Shown: positions 16,432-24,453, counted from the stretch's first letter. The stretch: 43,800 nucleotides of DNA from CALARM01 sp040217695 (GCA_040217695.1 JBEHWO010000012.1:1-43800), one strand, 5' to 3'. Numbers and translations are program-made. Notes: generated by a model not told the origin, from the sequence alone.

Positions 16432-16515
16432 TGCAGTATGAATTTTACTTGTAAAGTATAGCATGGATGTTTTTAAAGTCAAGAAAGATTTTTTGCAGTA
16501 TAGATTTTACTGCAA
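16432..16515 (-). promoter_or_regulatory. hsd operon promoter flanked by repeated operator-like sites
   Basis: On the minus strand TTGACT (16482-16477), a 16-bp spacer and TATACT (16460-16455) form a good sigma-70 promoter facing the half-S gene. The 18-mer TGCAGTATRRATTTTACT occurs twice, at 16432-16449 and 16494-16511, one on each side of the promoter. The distal copy is part of a palindrome with TTGCAGTA/TACTGCAA arms (16493-16515). This is typical of repressor control; the regulator is not identified. Confidence 0.65.
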
Positions 16516-16604
16516 TTTGATTATTTTTGTAACAGCCCTGTTGTTATTCTTTCCTGGTATTGATATGGCCTGAAGAGATCTTATCCGGTAATATTCCGCA
16601 AAAA

Positions 16605-16754
16605 TTTATAAAATCTTTATATCTATCATGGGATTTTTTATAGGCTCTTTATTTCATGTCACGATATTTCATGTCACGATTTTATAAATCTTTATAAAAT
16701 CTTTATATATCTTATAAATTTTTTTATAAAATCTTTATACCACTGCTATATAAT
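16605..16754 (+). promoter_or_regulatory. KdpE-box array 1 and promoter
   Basis: TTTATA-like hexamers start at 16605, 16616, 16637, 16648, 16681, 16691, 16702, 16723 and 16734, mostly 10-11 bp apart, giving the recurrent TTTATAAAATCTTTATA. A TATAAT -10 box (16749-16754) lies 15 bp after the start of the last box. In E. coli the KdpE site is TTTATA and TTTACA half-sites 11 bp apart, so these are probable KdpE sites. 16516-16604 shows nothing clear. Confidence 0.7.
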
Positions 16755-16879
16755 TTTTTCAGGAATAAACTTGCAGTTGTTATATACCGGTTGCCATTAT
16801 TGTGGTTACGACAAAAAAAATGAGGGTATTTTCTCATAAAATTACTTTATTGTATGTCTATGTATGAAAGGATTTACTT

Positions 16880-17008
16880 ATGTTTAATATTATTTATATT
16901 ATTACGATGATATTCTCCTGGGTATTATATATGGCTGTCATGTTTTACCACGATATGATTGAAAGTAAAAAGAATCTGAATTCTGAGACTTTTTACAGTA
17001 ACTTATAA
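16880..17008 (+). CDS. 42-residue single-span membrane peptide upstream of kdpA
   Basis: ATG at 16880 follows GAAAGGA by 8 bp and opens a 42-codon frame to TAA at 17008. It starts MFNIIYIITMIFSWVLYMAV, one hydrophobic helix, then a charged tail (HDMIESKKNLN). It lies downstream of KdpE-box array 1. Position and topology suggest a KdpF-like or regulatory micropeptide, but KdpF (about 29 residues, overlapping kdpA in E. coli) is not convincingly matched. Confidence 0.5.
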   Translation: MFNIIYIITMIFSWVLYMAVMFYHDMIESKKNLNSETFYSNL

Positions 17009-17133
17009 TATTCATCTGAATTAGAAATCTTCACCATCATAGTCTCCTTTGAAATTGCATGTACGATGCCTTTGTAATTATTTATTCACAACGAATTTTC
17101 ATATTTGAACAATGTTCTCGTATCTGTCTTTTC

Positions 17134-17219
17134 TTTATAAAATCTTTATAAACTCTTTATGTAATTTTTATATATTTTATGTTTTTTTTTATAAAATCTT
17201 TATTTCACTGTTATATGAT
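17134..17219 (+). promoter_or_regulatory. KdpE-box array 2 and promoter
   Basis: TTTAT(A/G/T) hexamers start at 17134, 17145, 17156, 17167, 17176, 17188 and 17199, almost perfectly phased at 11 bp. A TATGAT -10 box (17214-17219) lies 15 bp after the start of the last box, the same geometry as array 1; the promoter ends are alike (TTTATnnCACTGyTATATrAT). This is the probable main potassium-responsive promoter for kdpABC. The stretch 17009-17133 shows no other signal. Confidence 0.72.
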
Positions 17220-17259
17220 TACAGGTGAAAGATAATATATTTATGAGGAGGGATTAACA

Positions 17260-17358
17260 TTGAAAAAATTATTAGTAATAAGCATTCGTATAGTTATTAT
17301 ACTGGCAGTTATATATATTACCAGTTGTTTCCTTGGAATAAATAAATCCGGTATATAA
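17260..17358 (+). CDS. 32-residue membrane or lipoprotein-like peptide, KdpF candidate
   Basis: TTG at 17260 is preceded by a near-perfect AGGAGGGA site and opens 32 codons to TAA at 17358. The peptide starts KKLLVISIRIVIILAVIYIT after the initiator and continues SCFLGINKSGI, a single hydrophobic helix with a lipobox-like ITSC. It sits 41 bp below the second -10 box and 158 bp before kdpA, the place of kdpF. It could be KdpF or a tiny lipoprotein. No ribosome-coupled overlap with kdpA exists. Confidence 0.5.
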   Translation: MKKLLVISIRIVIILAVIYITSCFLGINKSGI

Positions 17359-17516
17359 AGAAGTTCATTGCTTCAGATGAAAAAATGCTTGAAATAGTAA
17401 AAACCAGTTATCTCAGGGTTGATAACTGATAATTACTGAGTGTATTTGAACCAGGACAGCAGAATTTTAGTATCTTCTGACCTGTATTTTTTTAATGGAA
17501 AAGAAAGGATATTATT

Positions 17517-19220
17517 ATGATAATTGAAGTGATATATATTCCTATATTATTGACACTTCTTACAATGAGCGGTTTTATAACGGGTAAATATATGGCACAG
17601 GTTTTTAACGGAGAGAAAACGTTTCTCGCACCGGTGTTAAAACCTGTGGAAAAATTCATATATTCTGTATGTTCTGTAGATGAACATGAGGAAATGAACT
17701 GGAAAACCTATACTTTTTCAGTAGTATTTTTTAGTTTCATGAATACAGGTTTTTTATTTTTATTACAGTTACTGCAGGGCTATTTGCCTCTTAATCCGCA
17801 GAAATTTCCCGGAGTAAGATGGGATACGGCACTTAATACAGCCATATCCTTTGTAACAAATACCAACTGGCAGTCTTACGGAGGAGAGACTACTATGAGT
17901 TATTTAACTCAGATGCTCGGTCTCACGGTGCAAAATTTCCTTTCTGCGTCAGTCGGTATTGCAGCATCTCTTGCAATGATCAGAGGATTCATAAGAAAAG
18001 AGACGGAGCATATCGGGAACTTCTGGGTCGATTTAACACGTTCCATAATTTATATTCTACTTCCTTTTTCTATATTTGTTGCCATTATTCTGATTTTTCA
18101 GGGTGTTCCTCAGACCCTGAGCCATAACATAACAGCTCAAACCCTTGAAGGAAATAATCAGACAATAGCAGTTGGGCCTGTAGCTTCTCAGATTGCCATA
18201 AAACAACTGGGTACAAACGGAGGGGGCTTTTTTAATGCAAATTCTTCACATCCCTTTGAGAATCCCGATGGTTTAACCAATAGTGTCGAGGTCTTTTCCA
18301 TAATATTTTTGTCGATTGCTCTCCTTTTTGCCTTTGGATTTATGATTAATAACAGTAAACAGTCATGGGCAATTTATTGGGCAGTTATGATAATTTTTAT
18401 TCTCGGTCTTTCCCTGGCATTATGGTCAGAATTTCAGGGAAACCCCATACTTTCAAAGCTTGGTGTCCCGGACGGAATGAATATGGAAGGAAAAGAAGTC
18501 AGATTCGGTATTGTTCATTCTGTTCTCTGGGGGCAAATAACTACCGTTACATCAAATGGTTCGGTAAACTCCATGCAGGACAGTCTGTTACCTATCACTC
18601 CTCTTGTGTATATGTTTAATATGGGCATAGGGGAGGTTATATTCGGCGGTCTCGGAGTAGGGCTTATGGGTATATTTTTTTATATAGTAATAACTATGTT
18701 CATTGCAGGGTTAATGATTGGAAGAACACCTGAATTTCTCGGCAAAAAACTCGGTGCTATCGAGGTTGTAATGTCTGCTGTAGGAGTTCTTATGTCTGCA
18801 GTTTCTATGCTTATATTTTCTGCTGTTGCCCTGTCAACATCTGCAGGTATTTCTTCTCTGAATAACCCTTCCTGTCATGGGCTATCAGAAATACTCTATG
18901 CATATTTTTCCGGTGCCGGGAATAATGGTTCTGCTTTTGCAGGGCTCAATGCAAATACTCCTTTTTATAACCTGACCATTGGCTTATTAATACTTACAGG
19001 TCGTTTTGCCACTCTGGTTCCCGGCCTTGTCGTTGCAGGTTCACTTGCAGGAAAGAGAATAGTTCCTGAAAGTTCTGCAACATTTCCCACTACCAGTATG
19101 ATTTTTGTAGTTATGTTTGCATCTGTAATTTTAATAGTGGGGGCTTTAACATTTTTACCTGTCTTTGCTCTGGGGCCAGTACTTGAATATTTTTTTATGC
19201 AGAAAGGATTGGTGTTTTAG
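17517..19220 (+). CDS. kdpA: Potassium-transporting ATPase, K+-channel-like subunit KdpA
   Basis: The 567-residue inner-membrane subunit that binds and conducts K+ in the KdpFABC pump. Selectivity-filter loops are visible: TNTNWQSYGGE, the long LGTNGGGFFNANSSHPFENP, and GAGNNGSAFAGLN. About ten hydrophobic helices and length fit the family. Ribosome site AAAGGA precedes ATG. Expression is probably driven by the KdpE-box promoters upstream. Its TAG stop overlaps a strong hairpin before kdpB. Confidence 0.96.
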   Translation: MIIEVIYIPILLTLLTMSGFITGKYMAQVFNGEKTFLAPVLKPVEKFIYSVCSVDEHEEMNWKTYTFSVVFFSFMNTGFLFLLQLLQGYLPLNPQKFPGVRWDTALNTAISFVTNTNWQSYGGETTMSYLTQMLGLTVQNFLSASVGIAASLAMIRGFIRKETEHIGNFWVDLTRSIIYILLPFSIFVAIILIFQGVPQTLSHNITAQTLEGNNQTIAVGPVASQIAIKQLGTNGGGFFNANSSHPFENPDGLTNSVEVFSIIFLSIALLFAFGFMINNSKQSWAIYWAVMIIFILGLSLALWSEFQGNPILSKLGVPDGMNMEGKEVRFGIVHSVLWGQITTVTSNGSVNSMQDSLLPITPLVYMFNMGIGEVIFGGLGVGLMGIFFYIVITMFIAGLMIGRTPEFLGKKLGAIEVVMSAVGVLMSAVSMLIFSAVALSTSAGISSLNNPSCHGLSEILYAYFSGAGNNGSAFAGLNANTPFYNLTIGLLILTGRFATLVPGLVVAGSLAGKRIVPESSATFPTTSMIFVVMFASVILIVGALTFLPVFALGPVLEYFFMQKGLVF

Positions 19221-19247
19221 TAGAGGCGTTTAGTAAAACGCCTCTAC
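19220..19247 (+). other. kdpA-kdpB intercistronic hairpin
   Basis: GTAGAGGCGTTT and AAACGCCTCTAC form a perfect 12-bp stem with a 4-base loop, starting on the last base of the kdpA stop codon. No T-tract follows, so it is not a standard terminator. It resembles REP-like intercistronic hairpins that stabilise upstream mRNA or set subunit ratios. Confidence 0.75.
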
Positions 19248-19262
19248 ATGAGGTGAATTATT

Positions 19263-21299
19263 ATGAAAAAAGAGAAAAAAACTATATTTCAAACAGGTTT
19301 ATTAATGGAAGCTTTAAAGGAAGCTTTTAAGAAACTTAATCCAATGACATTAAAGAGAAACCCTGTGATGCTGATAGTGGAGATAGGTTCTATTTTAACA
19401 ACATTAATAGTTCTCTGTAATATATTCTCAGGTGAAAAATTTTCTTTTAATCTTCAGGTAAGTATATGGTTGTGGTTTACCATAATATTTGCAAATTTTG
19501 CAGAATCTCTTGCAGAGATTCAGAGTAAAGCAAGGGCAGAAACACTCAGAAAGGCAAGGAGCGAATTATTTGCAAAAAAGTTTCTTTCCGGTAATACAAT
19601 AGAAAAAATTTCGGCCATGTCTTTAAGAAAAGATGATATTATTCTTATAGAAGAAGGAGACATCATACCGGGGGACGGTGAGATTATAGAAGGGACTGCC
19701 CTTGTGGATGAATCTGCCATAACAGGAGAATCTGCTCCTGTCATAAGAGAGTCAGGCGGTGACAGAAGCAGTGTTACAGGAGGAACGAAACTGCTTTCGG
19801 GAACTATTAAAGTAAAAATAACGTCCAATCCGGGAGAAACATTTATGGATAATCTGATTAAAATGGTTGAGAGTTCAAAAAGACAGAAAACACCGAATGA
19901 AATAGCTCTGGAACTCCTCCTTGTAATTATGACACTTCTTTTTATAGTTGTTGTTTTTACCATTCCTGCCATAGCAGGCTATATGGGTGTTAAAATAGCC
20001 ATTCCTGTCCTTGTAGCACTTCTTGTATGTTTGATGCCAACAACTATCGGAGGACTTCTTCCGGCTATCGGTATAGCAGGTATGGACAGATTGTTACAGT
20101 ATAATGTTATTGCCGTGAGCGGCAGAGCAGTCGAAGCTGCAGGTGATGTGAATATAGTTCTCCTGGATAAAACCGGAACCATTACCCTTGGAAACAGAAT
20201 GGCCTCGGAATTTATACCTTCTCATGGGATAGAACAGAGCAGGGTTTTAGAATCGGCATTATTTTCATCCCTTTCCGATGAAACACCTGAGGGAAGGAGT
20301 ATTATTACTTTATGTAAAAAAGAAACAGGTACGAAAGGCAGTGATATAAGAGTACCCGAAGGGTCTACCTTTGTACCTTTCACCCCTCAGAGTAGAATGA
20401 GTGGAGTCGATATTAAAGACAGAAAAATACGTAAAGGTTCAATCGATGCAATAGAGGAATTTGTCAAATCCGGTGGCGGTAATATTTCTGAAGAGATAAA
20501 ACTTATGGTAGATAATGTCGCAAAAAATGGAGATACTCCCCTTGTAATTTCTGAAAATAACAGTGTTTTAGGTGTTATAAGACTGAAAGATATAGTAAAA
20601 ATGGGTATCAGGGAGAGGCTGGCACAGTTAAGAAAAATGGGTATCAAATCTGTAATGATTACAGGTGATAACCCTCTTACTGCCGCCTCAATAGCTGCAG
20701 AAGCAGGACTTGATGATTTCCTGGCAGGGGCAAAACCTGAAACAAAACTCTCTATGATAAGGAAATATCAGACAGACGGAAACCTTGTGGCAATGATAGG
20801 AGACGGAACAAATGATGCCCCCGCACTGGCCCAGGCGGATGTGGCAGTTGCCATGAATGCGGGCACACAGGCTGCAAGGGAAGCAGCCAATATGGTAGAT
20901 CTTGACTCGAATCCTACGAAACTTCTGGATATAGTGGAAATAGGAAAACAGATACTTATTACCAGAGGTGCTCTTACAACATTCAGTGTGGCAAATGATG
21001 TGTCAAAATATTTTGCCATCATACCTGCCATGTTTTCAGTTCAGTATCCTGAACTCAATATTCTGAATGTTATGCACCTGGGAACTCCTTCAAGTGCCAT
21101 TCTGTCTGCCGTTATTTTTAATGCCATAATTATTCCATGTCTTATTCCTCTTTCTCTCAGAGGAGTGAAATATGAGGCTACGTCCGTTACATCATTACTC
21201 AGGATGAATTTATTAGTCTACGGTCTCGGAGGGCTTATACTGCCATTTATATGCATAAAGATAATAGATTTACTGGTAATTTTATTAAAGCTGGCTTAG
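19263..21299 (+). CDS. kdpB: Potassium-transporting P-type ATPase subunit KdpB
   Basis: A 678-residue P-type ATPase that energises the Kdp pump. The actuator motif is TGES (AITGESAPV), the phosphorylation site LLDKTGTITLGN, and the hinge GDGTNDAPALAQADVAVAMN; MITGDNPLTAASIA is also present. Seven-helix topology and length match KdpB. Ribosome site GAGGTGA precedes ATG. It is 42 bp after kdpA, with the hairpin between. Confidence 0.96.
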   Translation: MKKEKKTIFQTGLLMEALKEAFKKLNPMTLKRNPVMLIVEIGSILTTLIVLCNIFSGEKFSFNLQVSIWLWFTIIFANFAESLAEIQSKARAETLRKARSELFAKKFLSGNTIEKISAMSLRKDDIILIEEGDIIPGDGEIIEGTALVDESAITGESAPVIRESGGDRSSVTGGTKLLSGTIKVKITSNPGETFMDNLIKMVESSKRQKTPNEIALELLLVIMTLLFIVVVFTIPAIAGYMGVKIAIPVLVALLVCLMPTTIGGLLPAIGIAGMDRLLQYNVIAVSGRAVEAAGDVNIVLLDKTGTITLGNRMASEFIPSHGIEQSRVLESALFSSLSDETPEGRSIITLCKKETGTKGSDIRVPEGSTFVPFTPQSRMSGVDIKDRKIRKGSIDAIEEFVKSGGGNISEEIKLMVDNVAKNGDTPLVISENNSVLGVIRLKDIVKMGIRERLAQLRKMGIKSVMITGDNPLTAASIAAEAGLDDFLAGAKPETKLSMIRKYQTDGNLVAMIGDGTNDAPALAQADVAVAMNAGTQAAREAANMVDLDSNPTKLLDIVEIGKQILITRGALTTFSVANDVSKYFAIIPAMFSVQYPELNILNVMHLGTPSSAILSAVIFNAIIIPCLIPLSLRGVKYEATSVTSLLRMNLLVYGLGGLILPFICIKIIDLLVILLKLA

Positions 21300-21373
21300 G
21301 AGAATTTCATAGAGTGAAATATGTGAGAGTGTAAATTCACTGCTAAAAAAACTAACACAGGAGGTTTATGTTT

Positions 21374-21940
21374 ATGATTAAACAGATTAAAACATCTTTT
21401 TTGATATTTATAATATTTTCTGTTATAACAGGGCTTATTTATCCATTATCTATAACTGCTGTGGCACAGATAGCTTTCCCTTATCAGGCAAAGGGAAGTG
21501 TCATTAAATTAAATGGGAAAGTCATTGGCTCTGAATTGATCGGACAGAATTTTTCAAAACCTGAATATTTCCATGGCAGACCTTCGGCAGTAAATTATGA
21601 CGGACGTACTTCCGGCGGTTCCAATTTCGGGCCTGTGAATAAGAAACTGATCGACCTGGTGGATGGCCGTATAAAACAGATAGAGGAGGAAAACAAAATC
21701 TCTTCCCAAGAAAAGATACCTGCCGATCTGGTACTGGCTTCCGCAAGCGGTCTTGACCCTCATATAAGTCCTGCCTCTGCTATGATACAGGTTAAAAGAG
21801 TTGCCGGGGCCAGAGGTCTTTCCGAAAAAGCAGTCAATGATTTAATAAAGAGAAATACGGACAATCAGTTTTTAGGACAGCAGGTTATAAATGTTTTGAA
21901 ACTTAATATAGACCTTGATAAAATTTCATCCGGGAAGTGA
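21374..21940 (+). CDS. kdpC: Potassium-transporting ATPase subunit KdpC
   Basis: About 188 residues: one N-terminal membrane helix (SFLIFIIFSVITGLIYPLSI) and a periplasmic domain with SELIGQNFSKPEYFHGRPSA and the conserved C-terminal SGLDPHISPASAMIQVKRVA. KdpC stabilises the KdpAB complex. ATG 21374 is better spaced from AGGAGG than ATG 21368, six bases upstream in frame. The end of the gene is duplicated at 22114 onward together with the kdpD start. Confidence 0.95.
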   Translation: MIKQIKTSFLIFIIFSVITGLIYPLSITAVAQIAFPYQAKGSVIKLNGKVIGSELIGQNFSKPEYFHGRPSAVNYDGRTSGGSNFGPVNKKLIDLVDGRIKQIEEENKISSQEKIPADLVLASASGLDPHISPASAMIQVKRVAGARGLSEKAVNDLIKRNTDNQFLGQQVINVLKLNIDLDKISSGK

Positions 21941-22155
21941 GGCGAATATTTTGAATGATATTTTAAGAAGAACTGAAGGTTATAGTGTAGTTCATAACAA
22001 ATTACAGATAATCCTCGCGTCACGCATCACGCGTTACGCGTCACGAAGTACTTAATTTCTCATAAGTTATGAAACTGACTATAATGGAAGTTATTCTGTT
22101 ATTTTATTCGGCCCCGGTGAAAAGAGGCGAGAATTTTGGATGATATTTTAAAAAG
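21930..22155. repeat. Junction duplication around a heptad element between kdpC and kdpD
   Basis: About 41 bp at 21930-21970 (end of kdpC, GAGGCGA, TTG start) recurs imperfectly at 22114-22155 (GAGGCGAGAATTTTGGATGA). The first copy encodes a stub, MNDILRRTE, like the real kdpD start MDDILKRPD. Between them lies an element from TATAGTGTAGTTCATAAC (21981) to GTTATGAAACTGACTATA (22083), with a GTYACGC array at about 22016-22044. The first ~64 bp nearly match 38761-38825. Confidence 0.75.
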
Positions 22156-23104
22156 ACCGGACCCCGATCATCTGTTAAATCTCCTCAAAGATGAAGAGCA
22201 TAAAAAAGAGCGTACGAGAGGATATCTGAAGATTTTTCTCGGATATGTGGCAGGCGTGGGAAAAACCTATCGCATGCTTACTGAGGCCAGGCTGTTAAAA
22301 CAAAAGGGATACGATGTTATTACAGGCATAGTGGAAACTCATCAGAGGGCTGAAACAGAAGTTTTACTTGACGGGCTGGAAATAGTGCCGAAGAAAAAAA
22401 TAGATTATAAAGGTATAGCCCTGGAAGAAATGGATCTTGATGAGATAATCAGGAGGAAACCTGAATATGTGCTGGTAGATGAACTTGCCCATACGAATGT
22501 CCCTGGCTCAAGACATGTAAAACGTTATCACGATGTGGAAGAACTTTTGAATAGCGGAATAAGTGTTTATACTACGGTTAATATTCAGCATGTTGAAAGT
22601 CTGAATGAAATTATTTATCAGATAACACAGATAGAAGTAAAAGAAACAGTCCCTGATAGTATATTTGAAATGGCAGATAAGATCGAACTTGTCGATCTCC
22701 CTGTAGATGAACACCTTCAGAGACTCGGTGAGGGTAAGGTATATATACCTGAAAAGGCAAAGGTTGCTGCATCGAAATTTTTCAGAGAAGGCAATCTTCT
22801 GGCTCTCAGAGAACTGTCTTTGAGATATACGGCAAAACGTGTCGATGACGCCATGCTCTCTTATATGAAACTCCATAAAATAAAGGGTATATGGCAGGCC
22901 AATGCGAGACTTCTGGTATGTATAAGTCCGAGCCCAACTTCGGAACATCTCATACATATGACACAGAGATATGCAGATGATCTGAATGCAGACTGGTATG
23001 CAGTATATGTAGAATCTCCTGTTTCAGCAAGACTGAGAGAGGAGCAAAAAATGTTCTGGAAAAAAACATGCATATTGCCGAAGAACTGGGCGGTAAAGTT
23101 GTAA
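22136..23104 (+). CDS. kdpD: KdpD sensor, N-terminal part (P-loop and Usp domains)
   Basis: 322 residues from TTG 22136 with an AGAGGCGAG site. The KdpD domain has Walker A GYVAGVGKT (36-44), Walker B VLVDELAHTN and the NVPGSRHVKRYHDVEELL signature. A Usp-like domain begins ~residue 255 (ARLLVCISPSPTSEHLI). The frame breaks after RLREEQKMFWKK at a run of seven A (23060-23066) and ends in a non-homologous tail. The protein resumes in the -1 frame at 23068. With one more A, or a -1 slip, both parts join as WKKNMHIAEELGG, as the family expects. The kinase half of KdpD is not here. Confidence 0.85.
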   Translation: MDDILKRPDPDHLLNLLKDEEHKKERTRGYLKIFLGYVAGVGKTYRMLTEARLLKQKGYDVITGIVETHQRAETEVLLDGLEIVPKKKIDYKGIALEEMDLDEIIRRKPEYVLVDELAHTNVPGSRHVKRYHDVEELLNSGISVYTTVNIQHVESLNEIIYQITQIEVKETVPDSIFEMADKIELVDLPVDEHLQRLGEGKVYIPEKAKVAASKFFREGNLLALRELSLRYTAKRVDDAMLSYMKLHKIKGIWQANARLLVCISPSPTSEHLIHMTQRYADDLNADWYAVYVESPVSARLREEQKMFWKKTCILPKNWAVKL

Positions 23105-24105
23105 GACTGAGCAGTATGAAACCTGCAGATGAGTTAATATCCTTTGCCAGAGGGAAAAATATAAATCTTATTATTCTTGGTTATACCAGAAAACCTTATA
23201 TTGAAAGACTTCTGAAAGGCTCTATATTCAACGATATTCTGGAAAAAAGCAGCCCTATGCAGGTTCTTGTCGTTGATAGTACCGGTCCGACAAAGCAACA
23301 TATCCAGAAGAAAATTATAAGAAAGCAGAAAATATCTTTTCCCTGGAAATCTTTATTTATGCCTTTTTTTATTATACTCTTTACTACAGGTTTTTCTTAT
23401 ATTCTGAAACCTTTACTTACTATAACAGATATTCCTTTAATATTTATACTGGCAGTAATTTACAGCGGCGTAGTATCCGGCCTGTATGCAGGTATACTGT
23501 CATCATTACTGGCTGTACTCTGTTTCAATTTTTTCTTTGTAGAACCTTATCTTACATTTTCTGTCAGAGATGTAAGGTTTATCGTTACATTTTCAGTTAT
23601 ATTTATTGTAGGTATTGTTACAAATATATTTGCCGAGTTTATCAGAAGACAGAATGAATTTTCCAGAAAAAGAGAAAGGTATATTTCAACCCTGTACCAG
23701 TTCAGCCAAAGTCTCCTTTCCTTTTCGGATTTAAATGAACTGTTAAAATATACGGTAAAAGAAATATCCACTTTATTCGACCTTGATTCTGTAATACTTA
23801 TACCTGATAAAGAACAAAAGCTTAAGTTAAGAGCAAAGAACAGAGGTAATATTGCTTTTGATGATCATGAAAAAAACGTTGCATCATGGGTCTTTTCTCA
23901 TGGCGAACAGGCCGGCTTTGGTACGGAAACACTTCCATCTGTGAAATGGAGGTTTATTCCTTTAAAAGTTAAACAGGGAGTCATTGGAGTCCTTGCTGTT
24001 TCTCCTCACAGAGAAGATTTTTATTTTTCCTCTGAAGAAGAATATCTTCTCGAATCCTTTGCCGGAATAATTTCCCCTGCCATTGCAAACAGTGTAGAGT
24101 TATAG
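23068..24105 (+). CDS. kdpD: KdpD sensor, C-terminal part: rest of Usp, DUF4118 and GAF, no kinase
   Basis: 345 residues in the -1 frame relative to the upstream ORF. It completes the Usp domain (IIVLGYTRKPYIERLLKGSI region), then has a DUF4118 four-helix membrane domain (~95-190) and a GAF domain (~205-340). It ends SFAGIISPAIANSVEL, exactly where HisKA would begin; no kinase follows. Joined, the two ORFs give about 656 residues, a sensor-only KdpD. ATG 23068 has no ribosome site, so independent translation is doubtful. Short KdpD proteins lacking the kinase are known in Anabaena, although those retain only the N-terminal domain. Confidence 0.82.
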   Translation: MHIAEELGGKVVRLSSMKPADELISFARGKNINLIILGYTRKPYIERLLKGSIFNDILEKSSPMQVLVVDSTGPTKQHIQKKIIRKQKISFPWKSLFMPFFIILFTTGFSYILKPLLTITDIPLIFILAVIYSGVVSGLYAGILSSLLAVLCFNFFFVEPYLTFSVRDVRFIVTFSVIFIVGIVTNIFAEFIRRQNEFSRKRERYISTLYQFSQSLLSFSDLNELLKYTVKEISTLFDLDSVILIPDKEQKLKLRAKNRGNIAFDDHEKNVASWVFSHGEQAGFGTETLPSVKWRFIPLKVKQGVIGVLAVSPHREDFYFSSEEEYLLESFAGIISPAIANSVEL

Positions 24106-24114
24106 ATTTTTATA

Positions 24115-24366
24115 TTATTCTTTTACCTTAAGACTAACTGTAGCAATCGAATCGGGCGACGTGTTTTCTACAAGAATAAATATATCTGTAATATCGGTGC
24201 CGAATTTATTTACGGTTTTTATTGCATTACTGCCGTTTACCGTCTGAGGATTAACAGGATTGTAAACACCATTACTGCAAAAGGAAGGAAATATATAACT
24301 TCTGCAGTTTGACGAAAACTTCACTGAAACCAGGTTCGACAGAACCTTTAAAATTCTTTGATCTTT
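24115..24366 (-). pseudogene. 3' remnant of a third lipoprotein-metallopeptidase paralogue
   Basis: The minus strand encodes NKFGTDITDIFILVENTS and a SLKVKE tail, closely matching the C-terminus of the intact protein at 25502-27208 (SNFGTDITDIFVLIENTS). Upstream, KNFKGSVEPGFSEVF matches KNFKGSITLDFSEVS but in another frame, so a frameshift lies near 24320. The rest of the gene is missing. No gene is seen in the remainder of 24106-24453; heptad repeats follow. Confidence 0.8.
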
Positions 24367-24392
24367 ATTACATGTTTATGCTCAGATCAATA

Positions 24393-24452
24393 AGTGAATA
24401 GTGAGCAAAAGGCTGCCTTCACTACTCACTATTCACCGCTCACTACTCACTA
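24393..24452. repeat. GTGAATA/TATTCAC inverted heptad arrays
   Basis: GTGAATAGTGAGCA is followed by a short spacer and then TTCACTACTCACTATTCACC and more CACTACTCACTAT. The inverted arrays end two bases before the stop of the Ntn-hydrolase gene. Confidence 0.7.
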
Positions 24453-24453
24453 T

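Noticed and set aside
17359..17430. Possible extension of the second microprotein in another frame (a 23-codon open stretch ending in TGA)
   Set aside because: No start codon with a ribosome site exists, and the stretch is too short to judge against chance.
16402..17516. c-di-AMP (ydaO-type) riboswitch upstream of kdpA
   Set aside because: The region is made of TTTATA boxes, promoters and two small ORFs; I found no conserved riboswitch core or terminator hairpin.
19520..19972. 150-codon minus-strand ORF within kdpB
   Set aside because: It is the antisense of conserved P-type ATPase sequence, Ser-rich and without a ribosome site.
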